Assembly (NCBI RefSeq): GCF_036226445.1
Contig: NZ_CP108474.1
Coordinates: 8,369,083 to 8,433,082, forward strand
From: Streptomyces sp. NBC_01255
Lineage (GTDB): Bacteria > Actinomycetota > Actinomycetes > Streptomycetales > Streptomycetaceae
Reading direction: 5' to 3'
DNA length: 64,000 nt
Positions 8,961 through 16,425 of this stretch are shown piece by piece. The notes below the pieces were generated by a model that saw only the letters and a list, made by a program, of their open reading frames with translations, was not told the DNA's origin and did not search any database. Each line of letters opens with the position of its first letter. Within the stretch, counting starts at the first letter, position 1. A program made the position numbers and the translations under genes.

Positions 8961-9905
8961 AGGGCGTGTTTGAGATGTCGATCAAGGTCGTGAAACGATC
9001 TTGGGATGACTCGTGGCGATCTGACGGGCGAACAGTGGGCGCGACTGGAACAGCTGTTGCCGCCGATTCCGAAGATGGGCCGGCCTCCACGGAATCGGCG
9101 GCAGGTCTTCGACGGGATCTGGTGGCGTGCTCGCACTGGCTCGCCCTGGCGAGACATACCTGAGCGGTGCGGTCCGTGGGAGACGGCATACGCACTGTTC
9201 CGTCGCTGGCAGATCGACGGCGCATGGGCCAGAGTCTTGAAGAAGCTGCAGGTCAAGGCCGATACTGCCGGACATATCGAGTGGGAGGTGTCGGTCGAGT
9301 CCACGATCTACCGAGCCCGTCGGCACGCCGCCGGGGCTCGAAAAAGGGGGCTGCCGACACAGGCCGGACGAGTCCGGACGGCCTGGCGGCCGAGCCGGAC
9401 GACCACGCACTCGGCCGCTCGCGCGGCGGCCTGACCACCAAGATTCACCTTGCCGTCGACGCCTCCTTTCACGTCCTGGCCGCCGTGGTCACCGCTGGAC
9501 AGCGGGCCGATGCCCCGGTGTTCACCGAGGTCATGGACCGCATCCGCGTTCCGCGGATCGGCGGCGGACATCCGCGCACCCGACCCGCTCACGTCCTGGC
9601 CGACCACGCCTACTCCTCTCGAAAGATCCGCGAGTACCTGCGCCGCCGGCAGATCCCTCCCACCATTCCGGAGAAACGCGACCAGGCCGGACACCGCAGA
9701 CGCCGAGGTTCGACCGGCGGCCGCCCACCCGGCTTCGACTGTGAGCGATACAAGGCCAGACACAAAGTCGAGTGCCGGATAGGGCTCCTCAAGCAGGCGC
9801 GAGGCGTCGCGACACGCTACGAGAAACTCGCCGTCCGCTACGAAGCCCCATCATCCAACTCACCTTGATACGCCAGGCGTTGTGACCACATCTCAATTGC
9901 ACCCT
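8961..9905 (+). mobile_element. IS5-family (IS427-like) insertion sequence
   Basis: The ends form an imperfect terminal inverted repeat: AGGGCGTGTTTGAGATGTCG at 8961 matches the reverse complement of 9886-9905 at 15 of 20 positions. Between them lies one two-frame DDE transposase gene. The total length of about 945 bp fits the group. I see no convincing target-site duplication, so the exact ends may be off by a few bases. Confidence 0.75.
9006..9868 (+). CDS. IS5-family transposase, two overlapping frames (-1 shift)
   Basis: The first frame (9006-9434) encodes the N-terminal part (MTRGDLTGEQWARLEQLLPP, GIWWRARTGSPWRDIPERCG). The second (open from 9167 to 9868) continues it after a -1 shift and carries the catalytic parts (GGLTTKIHLAVDASFHVLA, VLADHAYSSRKIREYLRRR, ECRIGLLKQARGVATRYEK). 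The frames join at GAAAAAGGGGG (9340-9350), where the protein reads ARK in both. That looks like a slippery site for programmed -1 frameshifting, as in other IS427-group elements. The C-terminus (YEAPSSNSP) looks shifted: another frame reads IQLTLIRQAL up to a stop at the IR, so the copy may be slightly damaged. Confidence 0.75.
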
Positions 9906-9942
9906 GGGTGCCGTCCAGCGGCTGGACTACAGTTGACCCACC

Positions 9943-10365
9943 ATGCCAGATCTCTTCGGTATCAACCATCTAACTCTTTCCACGAGCGACCTCGACCGGC
10001 TCGTGACGTACTACACGGAGTTGCTCGGAGCGGCGCTCGCATTCGAGCGCGCTGCAACCCCTTCTGATCCTCGGATCGCAGTCATCGATGTCGGTGGGGA
10101 CGACCACCTAATGATCGTCGAAACCGCTACCGCCCCCACCACTGATCTCGATCCCCTCAACAAGGCCGGATGGGGGCTGCGCGTGGGAACATACGCGCAG
10201 CTGTGTGAGGTTCGCGAACAAATCCTGGGCGCCGGGTGGCCGGTCGGACAGATCGAGACACTGCCCACGCAGTGGACGATGACAGCTCGCGATCCCGATG
10301 GACGCCCTGTGGACGTTCGAGCCCATCGCCCACGCACCGCATCGCCGTCACGAACCCCTGGCTAA
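9943..10365 (+). CDS. VOC-family (glyoxalase/bleomycin-resistance fold) protein
   Basis: A 140-residue single-domain protein starting MPDLFGINHLTLSTSDLDR, the first beta-alpha-beta module with the metal His in NHLTL. The second module ends TMTARDPDGRPVDVRAHRP, where the usual Glu of the metal site is replaced by Asp/Val. Members are dioxygenases, lyases or drug-binding proteins; no substrate can be read. No clear ribosome binding site precedes the ATG. It starts 38 bp after the IS end and may be expressed from the IS border. Confidence 0.7.
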   Translation: MPDLFGINHLTLSTSDLDRLVTYYTELLGAALAFERAATPSDPRIAVIDVGGDDHLMIVETATAPTTDLDPLNKAGWGLRVGTYAQLCEVREQILGAGWPVGQIETLPTQWTMTARDPDGRPVDVRAHRPRTASPSRTPG

Positions 10366-10410
10366 CGGCTGCCCCGACTATCAAAACAGGCCCTACCGTG
10401 CACGAGCTCG

Positions 10411-10884
10411 TTAGTCTCCTGAGAATCCGAAGATTCCCAGGTGCGTCGGCCTATCGCCGGAGTAGAGGGCGATGTAGTAACCGGTCCACGGCATCTGACA
10501 CTCGCCGAGCAGGCTTGGTTCGTGCTCCTCATGGCTCGCAGCCTCGTTGCCGGCAGCAGCGAGTTCCTCGTACTGCTCGACCGACGGGCGGTGTGTGCCG
10601 AAGTGGTGCATCACGCGATTGAGGGCCAGAGGGCGCAGGGTGCCGTAGTCAGCGATACCGGAGCGCGTCGGCGGGTCATCCGTGGCAACGACCCTGTCGA
10701 TGTCGAGGACCGTATGGGTGCCCTCGGTCCCCATGAACTCTTCGTCCTCGTAGAGATCCTCCAGGCTTCGGTACCGGTCATCACTGCCGTACTCCTCCCG
10801 GAACACCATGGCCCGCAGTGTCGCCAAGGCCGCCTCGACATCGCCGTCGTACCTGGTGACGTAGTCCCATCCGCTGGCACCCAC
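10411..10884 (-). CDS. Hypothetical protein (small acidic, orphan)
   Basis: A 157-residue acidic protein, GTG start after GGAGGGG. It contains [38 protein letters not shown] and a C-terminal [19 protein letters not shown], which looks like an edge beta-strand. Similar acidic orphan proteins are scattered in Streptomyces, and some polymorphic-toxin immunity proteins share this size and charge. No domain I can name. Confidence 0.6.
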   Translation of the reverse strand: MGASGWDYVTRYDGDVEAALATLRAMVFREEYGSDDRYRSLEDLYEDEEFMGTEGTHTVLDIDRVVATDDPPTRSGIADYGTLRPLALNRVMHHFGTHRPSVEQYEELAAAGNEAASHEEHEPSLLGECQMPWTGYYIALYSGDRPTHLGIFGFSGD

Positions 10885-11120
10885 CGAGCCACCCCTCCCT
10901 GAAGATCGTGAACGGGCGAACGATAGCGGCGGGGACTGACAACGCCGCGGCCTGGCATCGGGCTCTGACCAACTCCCCGGACCGAGGTATCCAGGCGGTC
11001 GACCGCATCACAGAGATCGCCCGGACAGGCCCGCTCGGTGGTGGCCGTTCGGCCCCCACCATGCCCGGGTTCCCCGACCCCGGGCATCCACTCAACCGCG
11101 CGTTCCCCAGGGGCCGCGGG

Positions 11121-11339
11121 TTATGGATCCAGCCAGGCAGAGACGCCGAGTTCGGCATCATCGTGATGCTGCTGGTGGGCGACTCGGGCCTGAGCCACGC
11201 GGCGGCCGCGACGGTGCTCTGCGCCGTCATCATGGCGCGGGCGGTGCTTCGCCTGATGTACGCCACGCGTTACGCATACCTCTGCTACGCGATGGATCCC
11301 GGCGGCGGCATCGGCTTCGACACCGACGACCCGCCGTAG
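11121..11339 (+). pseudogene. DUF1345-like membrane protein fragment
   Basis: The frame carries [21 protein letters not shown] then [19 protein letters not shown] and stops. This resembles the middle of DUF1345 membrane proteins, where an Ala-rich helix is followed by a tyrosine-rich ATRYA segment and GGI(D)F. The N-terminal helices and the rest of the C-terminus are missing. The frame is open further upstream, but that part is not family-like. It is best read as a gene remnant. Confidence 0.5.
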
Positions 11340-11433
11340 TACGGCGTTGAGGGGCTCGGGTCCACCGGTCGTCTGATCCCGTCGTGGGGGCGGCACGGCA
11401 AAGCTCTGCCTCCGCCGGTCGGACCAGGCCTTC

Positions 11434-12423
11434 TCACCCCGTGGGCGGCCGGTCGTGACCGGCCTTTCTCTCCACCTTGCGCTTCTTCCTGTCTCCTTCG
11501 ACCTCCTTGACGTTCCAGGGGCCGGAGACGACCGAGGGGACCTCACCGGAGGCCACGGAGGACAGTGGTTGGCCGTCATCGTCGTAGACGGTGGCGACGT
11601 CCGTCAGTTGCCAGAAGAAGTTGAGCTCGGAGTGCTCGCCGAGATTCTGGTAGGTGCTGGAGACGAAGGACGTCGTCTGTGTGGACACGGTGAGTTGCTG
11701 GCTGGTGGTGGACGACTCGCTCAGGGAGGCGGAGACGGACGCGCTGAAGGGGCCCCATCCGGCGCCGGCACTCACGCCGACGGACGCGTTGGTGGTCTCG
11801 GTCTCCGAACTGCTCTCCTGCATGCCCTGGCTGACGGTGTAGTTGACGGTTCTGGTCTCGCCCGGCGCGAGGCTGTACGACTCCCCCGTGCAGTGCCAGA
11901 ACTGTTCTCGGGTGACGGTCACACCGAGCCCGACCTGGTCGTCCGCCCACGTGGTCACCGGGGTGCGGGCCGTGGTGCCGTGCTGGACGAGACCGGTGGC
12001 CACCAGGACGCTCGGTCCGTCCTGCGGGATGAGCATGTCCGCGCTGGGCTCGGGGACCGGTCCGATGTCGTTGGGGTCCAGCAGGTCGAACCCCGAGAAG
12101 GTCATGGTGCTCTTGCCGCCGGGGTTCTGCAGGGCGGCGGCGAAGGCGCCGGAGTAGTGGGACTTGGCCAGCCAGTAGCTCTCGGCCCAGCAGTCGCCGG
12201 TGATCACGGCGTTGTCGCCGTCGGCCTGCATGACGAGTCCGGGCAGGCCCGCGATCCAGTTCCCTTTGGCGTCCGGCCCGCACAGGTCGCCGGACTGGTC
12301 GACGTAGAAGATGTCGAGGGGGATCGAGAGGTCGTTGATGACCAGGACCGCGGCCCTGGCCTCCTTGGGGGGTGAGAAGAGGGTCCCGGCGAGGGCCGCC
12401 AGGTAGGTTTCGTTCATTCGCAT
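11434..12423 (-). CDS. Aerolysin-like pore-former candidate, copy 2
   Basis: A 329-residue beta-rich protein. N-terminal part (about 25-110): VLVINDLSIPLDIFYVD..., a VHL-like or beta-sandwich look. A middle segment FDLLDPNDIGPVPEPS is shared with copy 1. The striking part is residues 199-253: strongly Ser/Thr/Ala rich with alternating polar and apolar residues around a GWGPF turn (SVGVSAGAGWGPFSASVSAS), the pattern of a membrane-inserting beta-hairpin in aerolysin/ETX-MTX2 toxins. FFWQLTDVATVYDDDGQPLSSV follows, then a basic tail (DRKKRKVERK). It has no signal peptide or TM helix. The start follows GGAG. It is last in a four-gene row, 48 bp after the second lectin gene. The family is inferred from pattern, not from a search. 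Confidence 0.7.
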   Translation of the reverse strand: MRMNETYLAALAGTLFSPPKEARAAVLVINDLSIPLDIFYVDQSGDLCGPDAKGNWIAGLPGLVMQADGDNAVITGDCWAESYWLAKSHYSGAFAAALQNPGGKSTMTFSGFDLLDPNDIGPVPEPSADMLIPQDGPSVLVATGLVQHGTTARTPVTTWADDQVGLGVTVTREQFWHCTGESYSLAPGETRTVNYTVSQGMQESSSETETTNASVGVSAGAGWGPFSASVSASLSESSTTSQQLTVSTQTTSFVSSTYQNLGEHSELNFFWQLTDVATVYDDDGQPLSSVASGEVPSVVSGPWNVKEVEGDRKKRKVERKAGHDRPPTG

Positions 12424-12471
12424 GGTGAGCTCCGATCACCTGCCGCGCATCCGCGCGTGAGGCAGAGCCAC

Positions 12472-13650
12472 TCAGAATTCGGGCTCGTCGGTGAGGTAGT
12501 AGACGCGCGGGCCGCACTCGGTGTGGACGAGGGCCAGCGGCCCCTGCGCGGCCACCCCGGCAGCGGCCGGAAGCTTCAGATCGGCGGTCAGGTCCCACCA
12601 CTGCCAGTCCGACTCCGGTCCCCTCCAGAGGGCGAGGTGGTTGTCCTCGTCCACGTAGGACACCCAGGGGTGGCGGTCGGTGCTCGCCGCGCATGCGACG
12701 GAGCTGTTGGCGGCCACCACCGGACGGGCTCCCTTCCGGTTCGTGTAGATCTCCTGGGTCCGCCAGCCGGACTCGTAGTTCGCCCAGAGCGGTTCGGATT
12801 CCCGGCCCCACAGGGCGACGCCCTGCACGAAGCGGTCGGTCGGCGCGGCCGCGAGCGGGCTTCCGTCCTTGAGCTGCCTGACACCCTTCCCGCCGAGGTT
12901 GTCCGACGACCAACTGCTCCTCTCGTCCCCGTAGCCCCTCAACTCGATGAGGCTGTCGTCGGTGTCCGAGTAGTAGATGCGCCGGCGGTCGTCGCCCCAT
13001 CCCACGGCGGCCAGCCCACTGAGTGGGGAGGGTGAGGGCAGGTCCATCCACCTGTTGAGATCGGTGATCCTGCCTGTCGGCTTCCCGAAGCCCTCCACCT
13101 CCATGACGCGGTTGCTCTTGGTGATGAAGTAGACGAAACGGCCTCTGCCGTTCTGCATCGCGGCCAGCGGACTCTTCGCCGGGACCTTGGGGAGGTGGAA
13201 GTTGATGTCGATTCTCCAGCCGCTCCTGGAGGACTTCATGACGATGAGCGTGCCGTCCTCGGCCACGTAGTAGACCATCATCGTCCCGGATCTCATCCCG
13301 CCGGTGGCCAGCGGACTGTTCCACGCGGCCACGGGGACTCCGATGCTGCTGGTGAGGTTGTCGTGGTCCCAGCCGCCTTCGTTTCCGTCGGTCTTCAGTT
13401 CGATGACTGCGCCGTCGGTGTCCGCGTAGTAGACGCGCCGATTGTCCGATCCCCATCCGGTGGCGACGTAGCCGCTGGTCAGGGCCGGGAAGGGGGCGGG
13501 TCTGGGGATGCCGCGCGACCCGTCTTTGCTCGCGGCGATGTTGAGGTTGGTCCATTGGAACGAGCCGTCCGGCTTCTGGGCCACTTCGATGACCGCCGTG
13601 TAGCCTCCGCCCGGGGTCACGCCCATGGGGCGGGCGCGCGCTGTCGCCAT
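12472..13650 (-). CDS. Fucose-specific-lectin-like beta-propeller, copy 2
   Basis: A 392-residue protein built of six to seven repeats of about 50 residues. Each has the core 'S-PLAA ... R-VYY-D-DG-.IEL ... W' (YY or YF at about 74, 127, 173, 226 and 384). This matches the fungal fucose-specific lectin (AAL-type) six-bladed propeller, where Arg, Glu and a Trp/Tyr of each blade bind fucose. Blades with Arg72/Glu84/Trp94 and Arg224/Glu236/Trp247 keep that triad; others have lost it. There is no signal peptide. The ATG follows GGAGGAG. It is separated from the upstream pore-former gene by 101 bp containing an IS-derived hairpin. Likely role: binding fucosylated glycans as the targeting half of a pair with the next gene. 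Confidence 0.78.
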   Translation of the reverse strand: MATARARPMGVTPGGGYTAVIEVAQKPDGSFQWTNLNIAASKDGSRGIPRPAPFPALTSGYVATGWGSDNRRVYYADTDGAVIELKTDGNEGGWDHDNLTSSIGVPVAAWNSPLATGGMRSGTMMVYYVAEDGTLIVMKSSRSGWRIDINFHLPKVPAKSPLAAMQNGRGRFVYFITKSNRVMEVEGFGKPTGRITDLNRWMDLPSPSPLSGLAAVGWGDDRRRIYYSDTDDSLIELRGYGDERSSWSSDNLGGKGVRQLKDGSPLAAAPTDRFVQGVALWGRESEPLWANYESGWRTQEIYTNRKGARPVVAANSSVACAASTDRHPWVSYVDEDNHLALWRGPESDWQWWDLTADLKLPAAAGVAAQGPLALVHTECGPRVYYLTDEPEF

Positions 13651-13704
13651 GATCTCCTCCAGCTGTCGGTGGGTGTACCTCGCCCGGGGGTGTCTTGTCC
13701 CCTG

Positions 13705-13752
13705 GGGCCTGTCCGGCGGATCAGGGTCGGGGCCGAGGCGCCGGACAGGCCC
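13705..13752. repeat. IS-end-derived hairpin between the two toxin-lectin modules
   Basis: A perfect 14-bp inverted repeat (GGGCCTGTCCGGCG, 13705-13718, with its complement 13739-13752) has a 20-nt loop. On the minus strand it begins in the stop codon of the first pore-former gene, so it could act as a terminator or attenuator. Bases 13710-13730 are identical over 21 nt to the reverse complement of 21450-21470, the end of an IS5-type remnant, so it is probably a solo or miniature IS end. Confidence 0.65.
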
Positions 13753-14720
13753 TAGGCCGACCGGAGCTGCTCCGGCGCCGGCCGCACGGAGACGATCTCG
13801 GGCACGTCGTCCCGGATTTCGGCACGCAGAGCAGTCGGGTCCGGATCCTCCTCCAGATTGTCGATCTTCACGGGGCCCCAGACGACGGAGGGGCCCGTGG
13901 CGGAGACGACCGATGACAACGGGGTGCCTGTCTCGTCGAACACGGTGAGGGTGTCGGCCAGTTGCCAGTACAGGCACAGCCAGCCGTGGGCCGACTCGTT
14001 GGAGTAGCTGTTCGACGTGAAGCTGGTCGTCTGGGTGGACACGGTGACCTGCTGGGTCTTGGTCGACGACTTGCTCAGGGAGGCGTTGACGGAGGCGCTG
14101 AACGGGCCCCAGCCGGCGCTGGCACTGGTACTGACCGACCCTGTCACCGTCTTGGCGTCGGACGAGCTGTCCTGCATCCCCTGCGTCTGTGTGTAGTTGA
14201 CGACCTTCTCCTCGCCCGCCGCGAGGCTGTAGGAGTTAGGCAGACGCTGCCAGAACTGCTCGCGGGTGACGAACCTGTCCTTCTGGAGCACTCCCGCCCC
14301 CACCAGGATCCTCGGCCCGTTCGGCGGGATGATCATGGAGCCGGTGGGCACGGGGGTCTCCCCGATGTCGTCCGGGTCCAGCAGGTCGCGGCCGGTGACC
14401 GTCACGGCGGCGTTGTCCCTGTCGGCTCGCCAGACCGCGGCGAAGGCGCCCGAGTACCCGACCTTGGCGACGAAGTAGTAGGAGCGGTCGATGTTGTTCC
14501 AGGTGATGGTCGCTCCGGGGTCCAGGACCTGGCCCGGGTAACCGGGGGCCAGCTTGCGCGTCCGCTTGTTGCGGCCGTACAGCAGACCGTCGAGCCCGAC
14601 CCAGTACACCAGCAGGTGCACCGGCGTGCCGTTGGTGACCGTCATGTTCGTCCGGCTTCCGTTGTCCGTGGACTTGAGGGTCCCGCTCACGGCGTCCCGG
14701 TAGGTGTCGTTCATGCGCAT
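13752..14720 (-). CDS. Aerolysin-like pore-former candidate, copy 1
   Basis: A 322-residue paralogue of the protein encoded at 11434-12423, sharing the start MRMN-TY--A--GTL, the LLDP-DIG segment, and above all the putative membrane hairpin (about 179-234: SVSTSASAGWGPFSASVNAS, then VTVSTQTTSF). The N-terminal part (MTVTNGTPVHLLVYWVGLDG) has the 'V-N-T--PV-VYW-D--G' look of a VHL-type beta domain. There is no signal peptide. A strong AAGGAGGAG lies before the ATG, and the gene starts 36 bp after the first lectin gene, so the pair is surely co-transcribed. The C-terminal ~40 residues are acidic here but basic in copy 2. Function (pore formation) is inferred from the hairpin pattern. Confidence 0.7.
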   Translation of the reverse strand: MRMNDTYRDAVSGTLKSTDNGSRTNMTVTNGTPVHLLVYWVGLDGLLYGRNKRTRKLAPGYPGQVLDPGATITWNNIDRSYYFVAKVGYSGAFAAVWRADRDNAAVTVTGRDLLDPDDIGETPVPTGSMIIPPNGPRILVGAGVLQKDRFVTREQFWQRLPNSYSLAAGEEKVVNYTQTQGMQDSSSDAKTVTGSVSTSASAGWGPFSASVNASLSKSSTKTQQVTVSTQTTSFTSNSYSNESAHGWLCLYWQLADTLTVFDETGTPLSSVVSATGPSVVWGPVKIDNLEEDPDPTALRAEIRDDVPEIVSVRPAPEQLRSA

Positions 14721-14756
14721 GGGGGTGCTCCTCCTTCGGCCATGGAGCCGATTCGT

Positions 14757-15992
14757 CTACTCCTCGCTCGTGTAGTAGACGCGCGGGCCGCTGGTGTAGA
14801 TGGCGGTGATCGGGCTGGGAACACCGGTGGCGACATCGGGGAGGTCCAGTTCGGCACCCAGGCGACGGGCGGTCCAGACGACCCCGGACCCCCGCAGTTC
14901 GATCAGGTGGTTGTCGCCCTCTCGCGGTCCGGCGCCCGCGTCGGCGGCGCCCAGGTAGTAGACCTGGGCGCCCCGGCTGCCGGTGCGGGCCACGGCGGCC
15001 AGTGAGCTGCCGTCAGCGGCCGCGGGGGCGCCCGCGCCGTCGTCGGCGTCCAGGCCGGCATGGTTGACGTCCCAGCCACGACCGTTGAACCCCACCTCGA
15101 CCACCATCCGGTCGGTGTCCAGGTAGTAGAGCCGCGGATGGCCCTCGGCGGTGAGCACGACCGCCGGCCGGCTGCCGGCCGCCGCGGCCGGGGCCCCGTA
15201 CGCGGACAGGCTCTGCACCCGCCACGCCACGCTGCCCTCGGGATTCTTCTTCGTACCCTCGATGACCGTGTGTTCCAACTGCACGGGTCTGTCGTTCTCG
15301 TCGAGAAAGTACACGAGCCGGGAATCGGCACCGCGACCGGCGGCGGTCAGCCGACTGAGCGGGGAAGGGGTCGGGCACCCCTCGACACCGGCCGTCAGAT
15401 CGGCGAACGGCCGGCCCTCCGCCCCGAGCCACGACACCTCGACGACATGGCCCCGCGCGTCCAGGTAGTAGACGTACTCGCCCTGCCCGGTGGTGACGGC
15501 GGCCAGCGGACTGATCGGCGAACCGCGCGGGGCGTCGGCGCACACGGTGTACGTCCACTCCCGAGACCGCTCCTCCAGCCTCACCAGACGACGACCGCCG
15601 TCGAGCCGGCCGTCGTCGAGATAGTAGACCCGCAGGTCACCGATCTCTCCCGTCACCGCCAGCGCGCTTCCCGCATCGGCGCTGGGGGCACCGATCCCGG
15701 TGGTGAACACCCGGTACCCGGCCCACCGACCGTCCGGCAGCGAGGGCTTGTACGCCGTGCCGACCACGCTCCTGTCGAGGTCCTGGTAGTAGACCCGGCG
15801 GTCGTCCTCGGCCGATCCCACGGCCGCCAACCCGCTCCCCGCGACCGCCACCGGACTGACCTGTCGCCATACCGGCCCCTCGCCGGAGTCCGGAGAATCA
15901 GGCATCCGCCCTTCGGTGAAGTTGATGTCCGAATACCCCCACTTTCCGTCCTGCTCCGCCACCTCGATGATGCTGAAGACCTTCTCGGCCAT
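14757..15992 (-). CDS. Fucose-specific-lectin-like beta-propeller, copy 1
   Basis: A 411-residue paralogue of the lectin at 12472-13650. It starts MAEKVFSIIEVAEQDGKWGY (copy 2 has a related TAVIEVAQKPDGSFQW) and carries YY/YF blade motifs at about 68, 123, 175, 228, 289, 345 and 406. The Arg/Glu/Trp fucose-site triad is intact in the blade with Arg287, Glu299 and Trp307; Glu140/Trp146 and Glu365/Trp373 are partial. The last short repeat probably closes the ring with the N-terminal strand. There is no signal peptide. GAGAGG precedes the ATG. It is first in the four-gene row; upstream is a 433-bp region shared with the divergent protease gene. Confidence 0.78.
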   Translation of the reverse strand: MAEKVFSIIEVAEQDGKWGYSDINFTEGRMPDSPDSGEGPVWRQVSPVAVAGSGLAAVGSAEDDRRVYYQDLDRSVVGTAYKPSLPDGRWAGYRVFTTGIGAPSADAGSALAVTGEIGDLRVYYLDDGRLDGGRRLVRLEERSREWTYTVCADAPRGSPISPLAAVTTGQGEYVYYLDARGHVVEVSWLGAEGRPFADLTAGVEGCPTPSPLSRLTAAGRGADSRLVYFLDENDRPVQLEHTVIEGTKKNPEGSVAWRVQSLSAYGAPAAAAGSRPAVVLTAEGHPRLYYLDTDRMVVEVGFNGRGWDVNHAGLDADDGAGAPAAADGSSLAAVARTGSRGAQVYYLGAADAGAGPREGDNHLIELRGSGVVWTARRLGAELDLPDVATGVPSPITAIYTSGPRVYYTSEE

Positions 15993-16425
15993 GCCTCTCA
16001 CGCCCCTGTCCCTTCGTCTGCCGGGCGCGGCCACCACAGCGACCCCACCGTCCCGCGCAGTCCCGCCCCGTCGGAGTCCGGACCGGTGGTACCACCGCAG
16101 TCCTCCCCTCCACGGTGAACCCTTGCGGCGGCCGTCGCATCCGGAGGGAGACCCGATTGGCAGGCCAGCAGGGGAAGTTGACGCGCACGCCGAGGACGGC
16201 GGCTCCGGAACGACGGTGCTTCCGCCGCAAGATGCGGGAGCCCGCGCATGGTGGGTAGATGGACTGAGGGGCCCGCAGCCGATCCGATCGGCTGACGACG
16301 ACGGGCCACCGCCTGCCCCGGCAGCGCCGGTCGGGGTCTGAGCATGGCGGTAGGCGCACCACCCTCCGCGGTCGCCTCACTGAAGGACTCATCGTCATTC
16401 GGCGCAGTCTCGAAGGACGGGTGTT
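15993..16425. promoter_or_regulatory. Divergent intergenic region (lectin-toxin row / protease)
   Basis: These 433 bp have no credible gene. They must hold the promoters of the minus-strand lectin-pore-former genes and of the plus-strand protease. I see no strong operator palindrome. AAGGA at 16413-16417 is the ribosome binding site of the protease gene. Confidence 0.5.

Noticed and set aside
11434..14720. Pore-former candidates as gasdermins
   Set aside because: Adjacent protease suggested bacterial gasdermin systems, but the proteins lack an N-terminal gasdermin-like helix-strand layout and have instead an aerolysin-like central hairpin and a VHL-like N-terminus; kept only as an open alternative.
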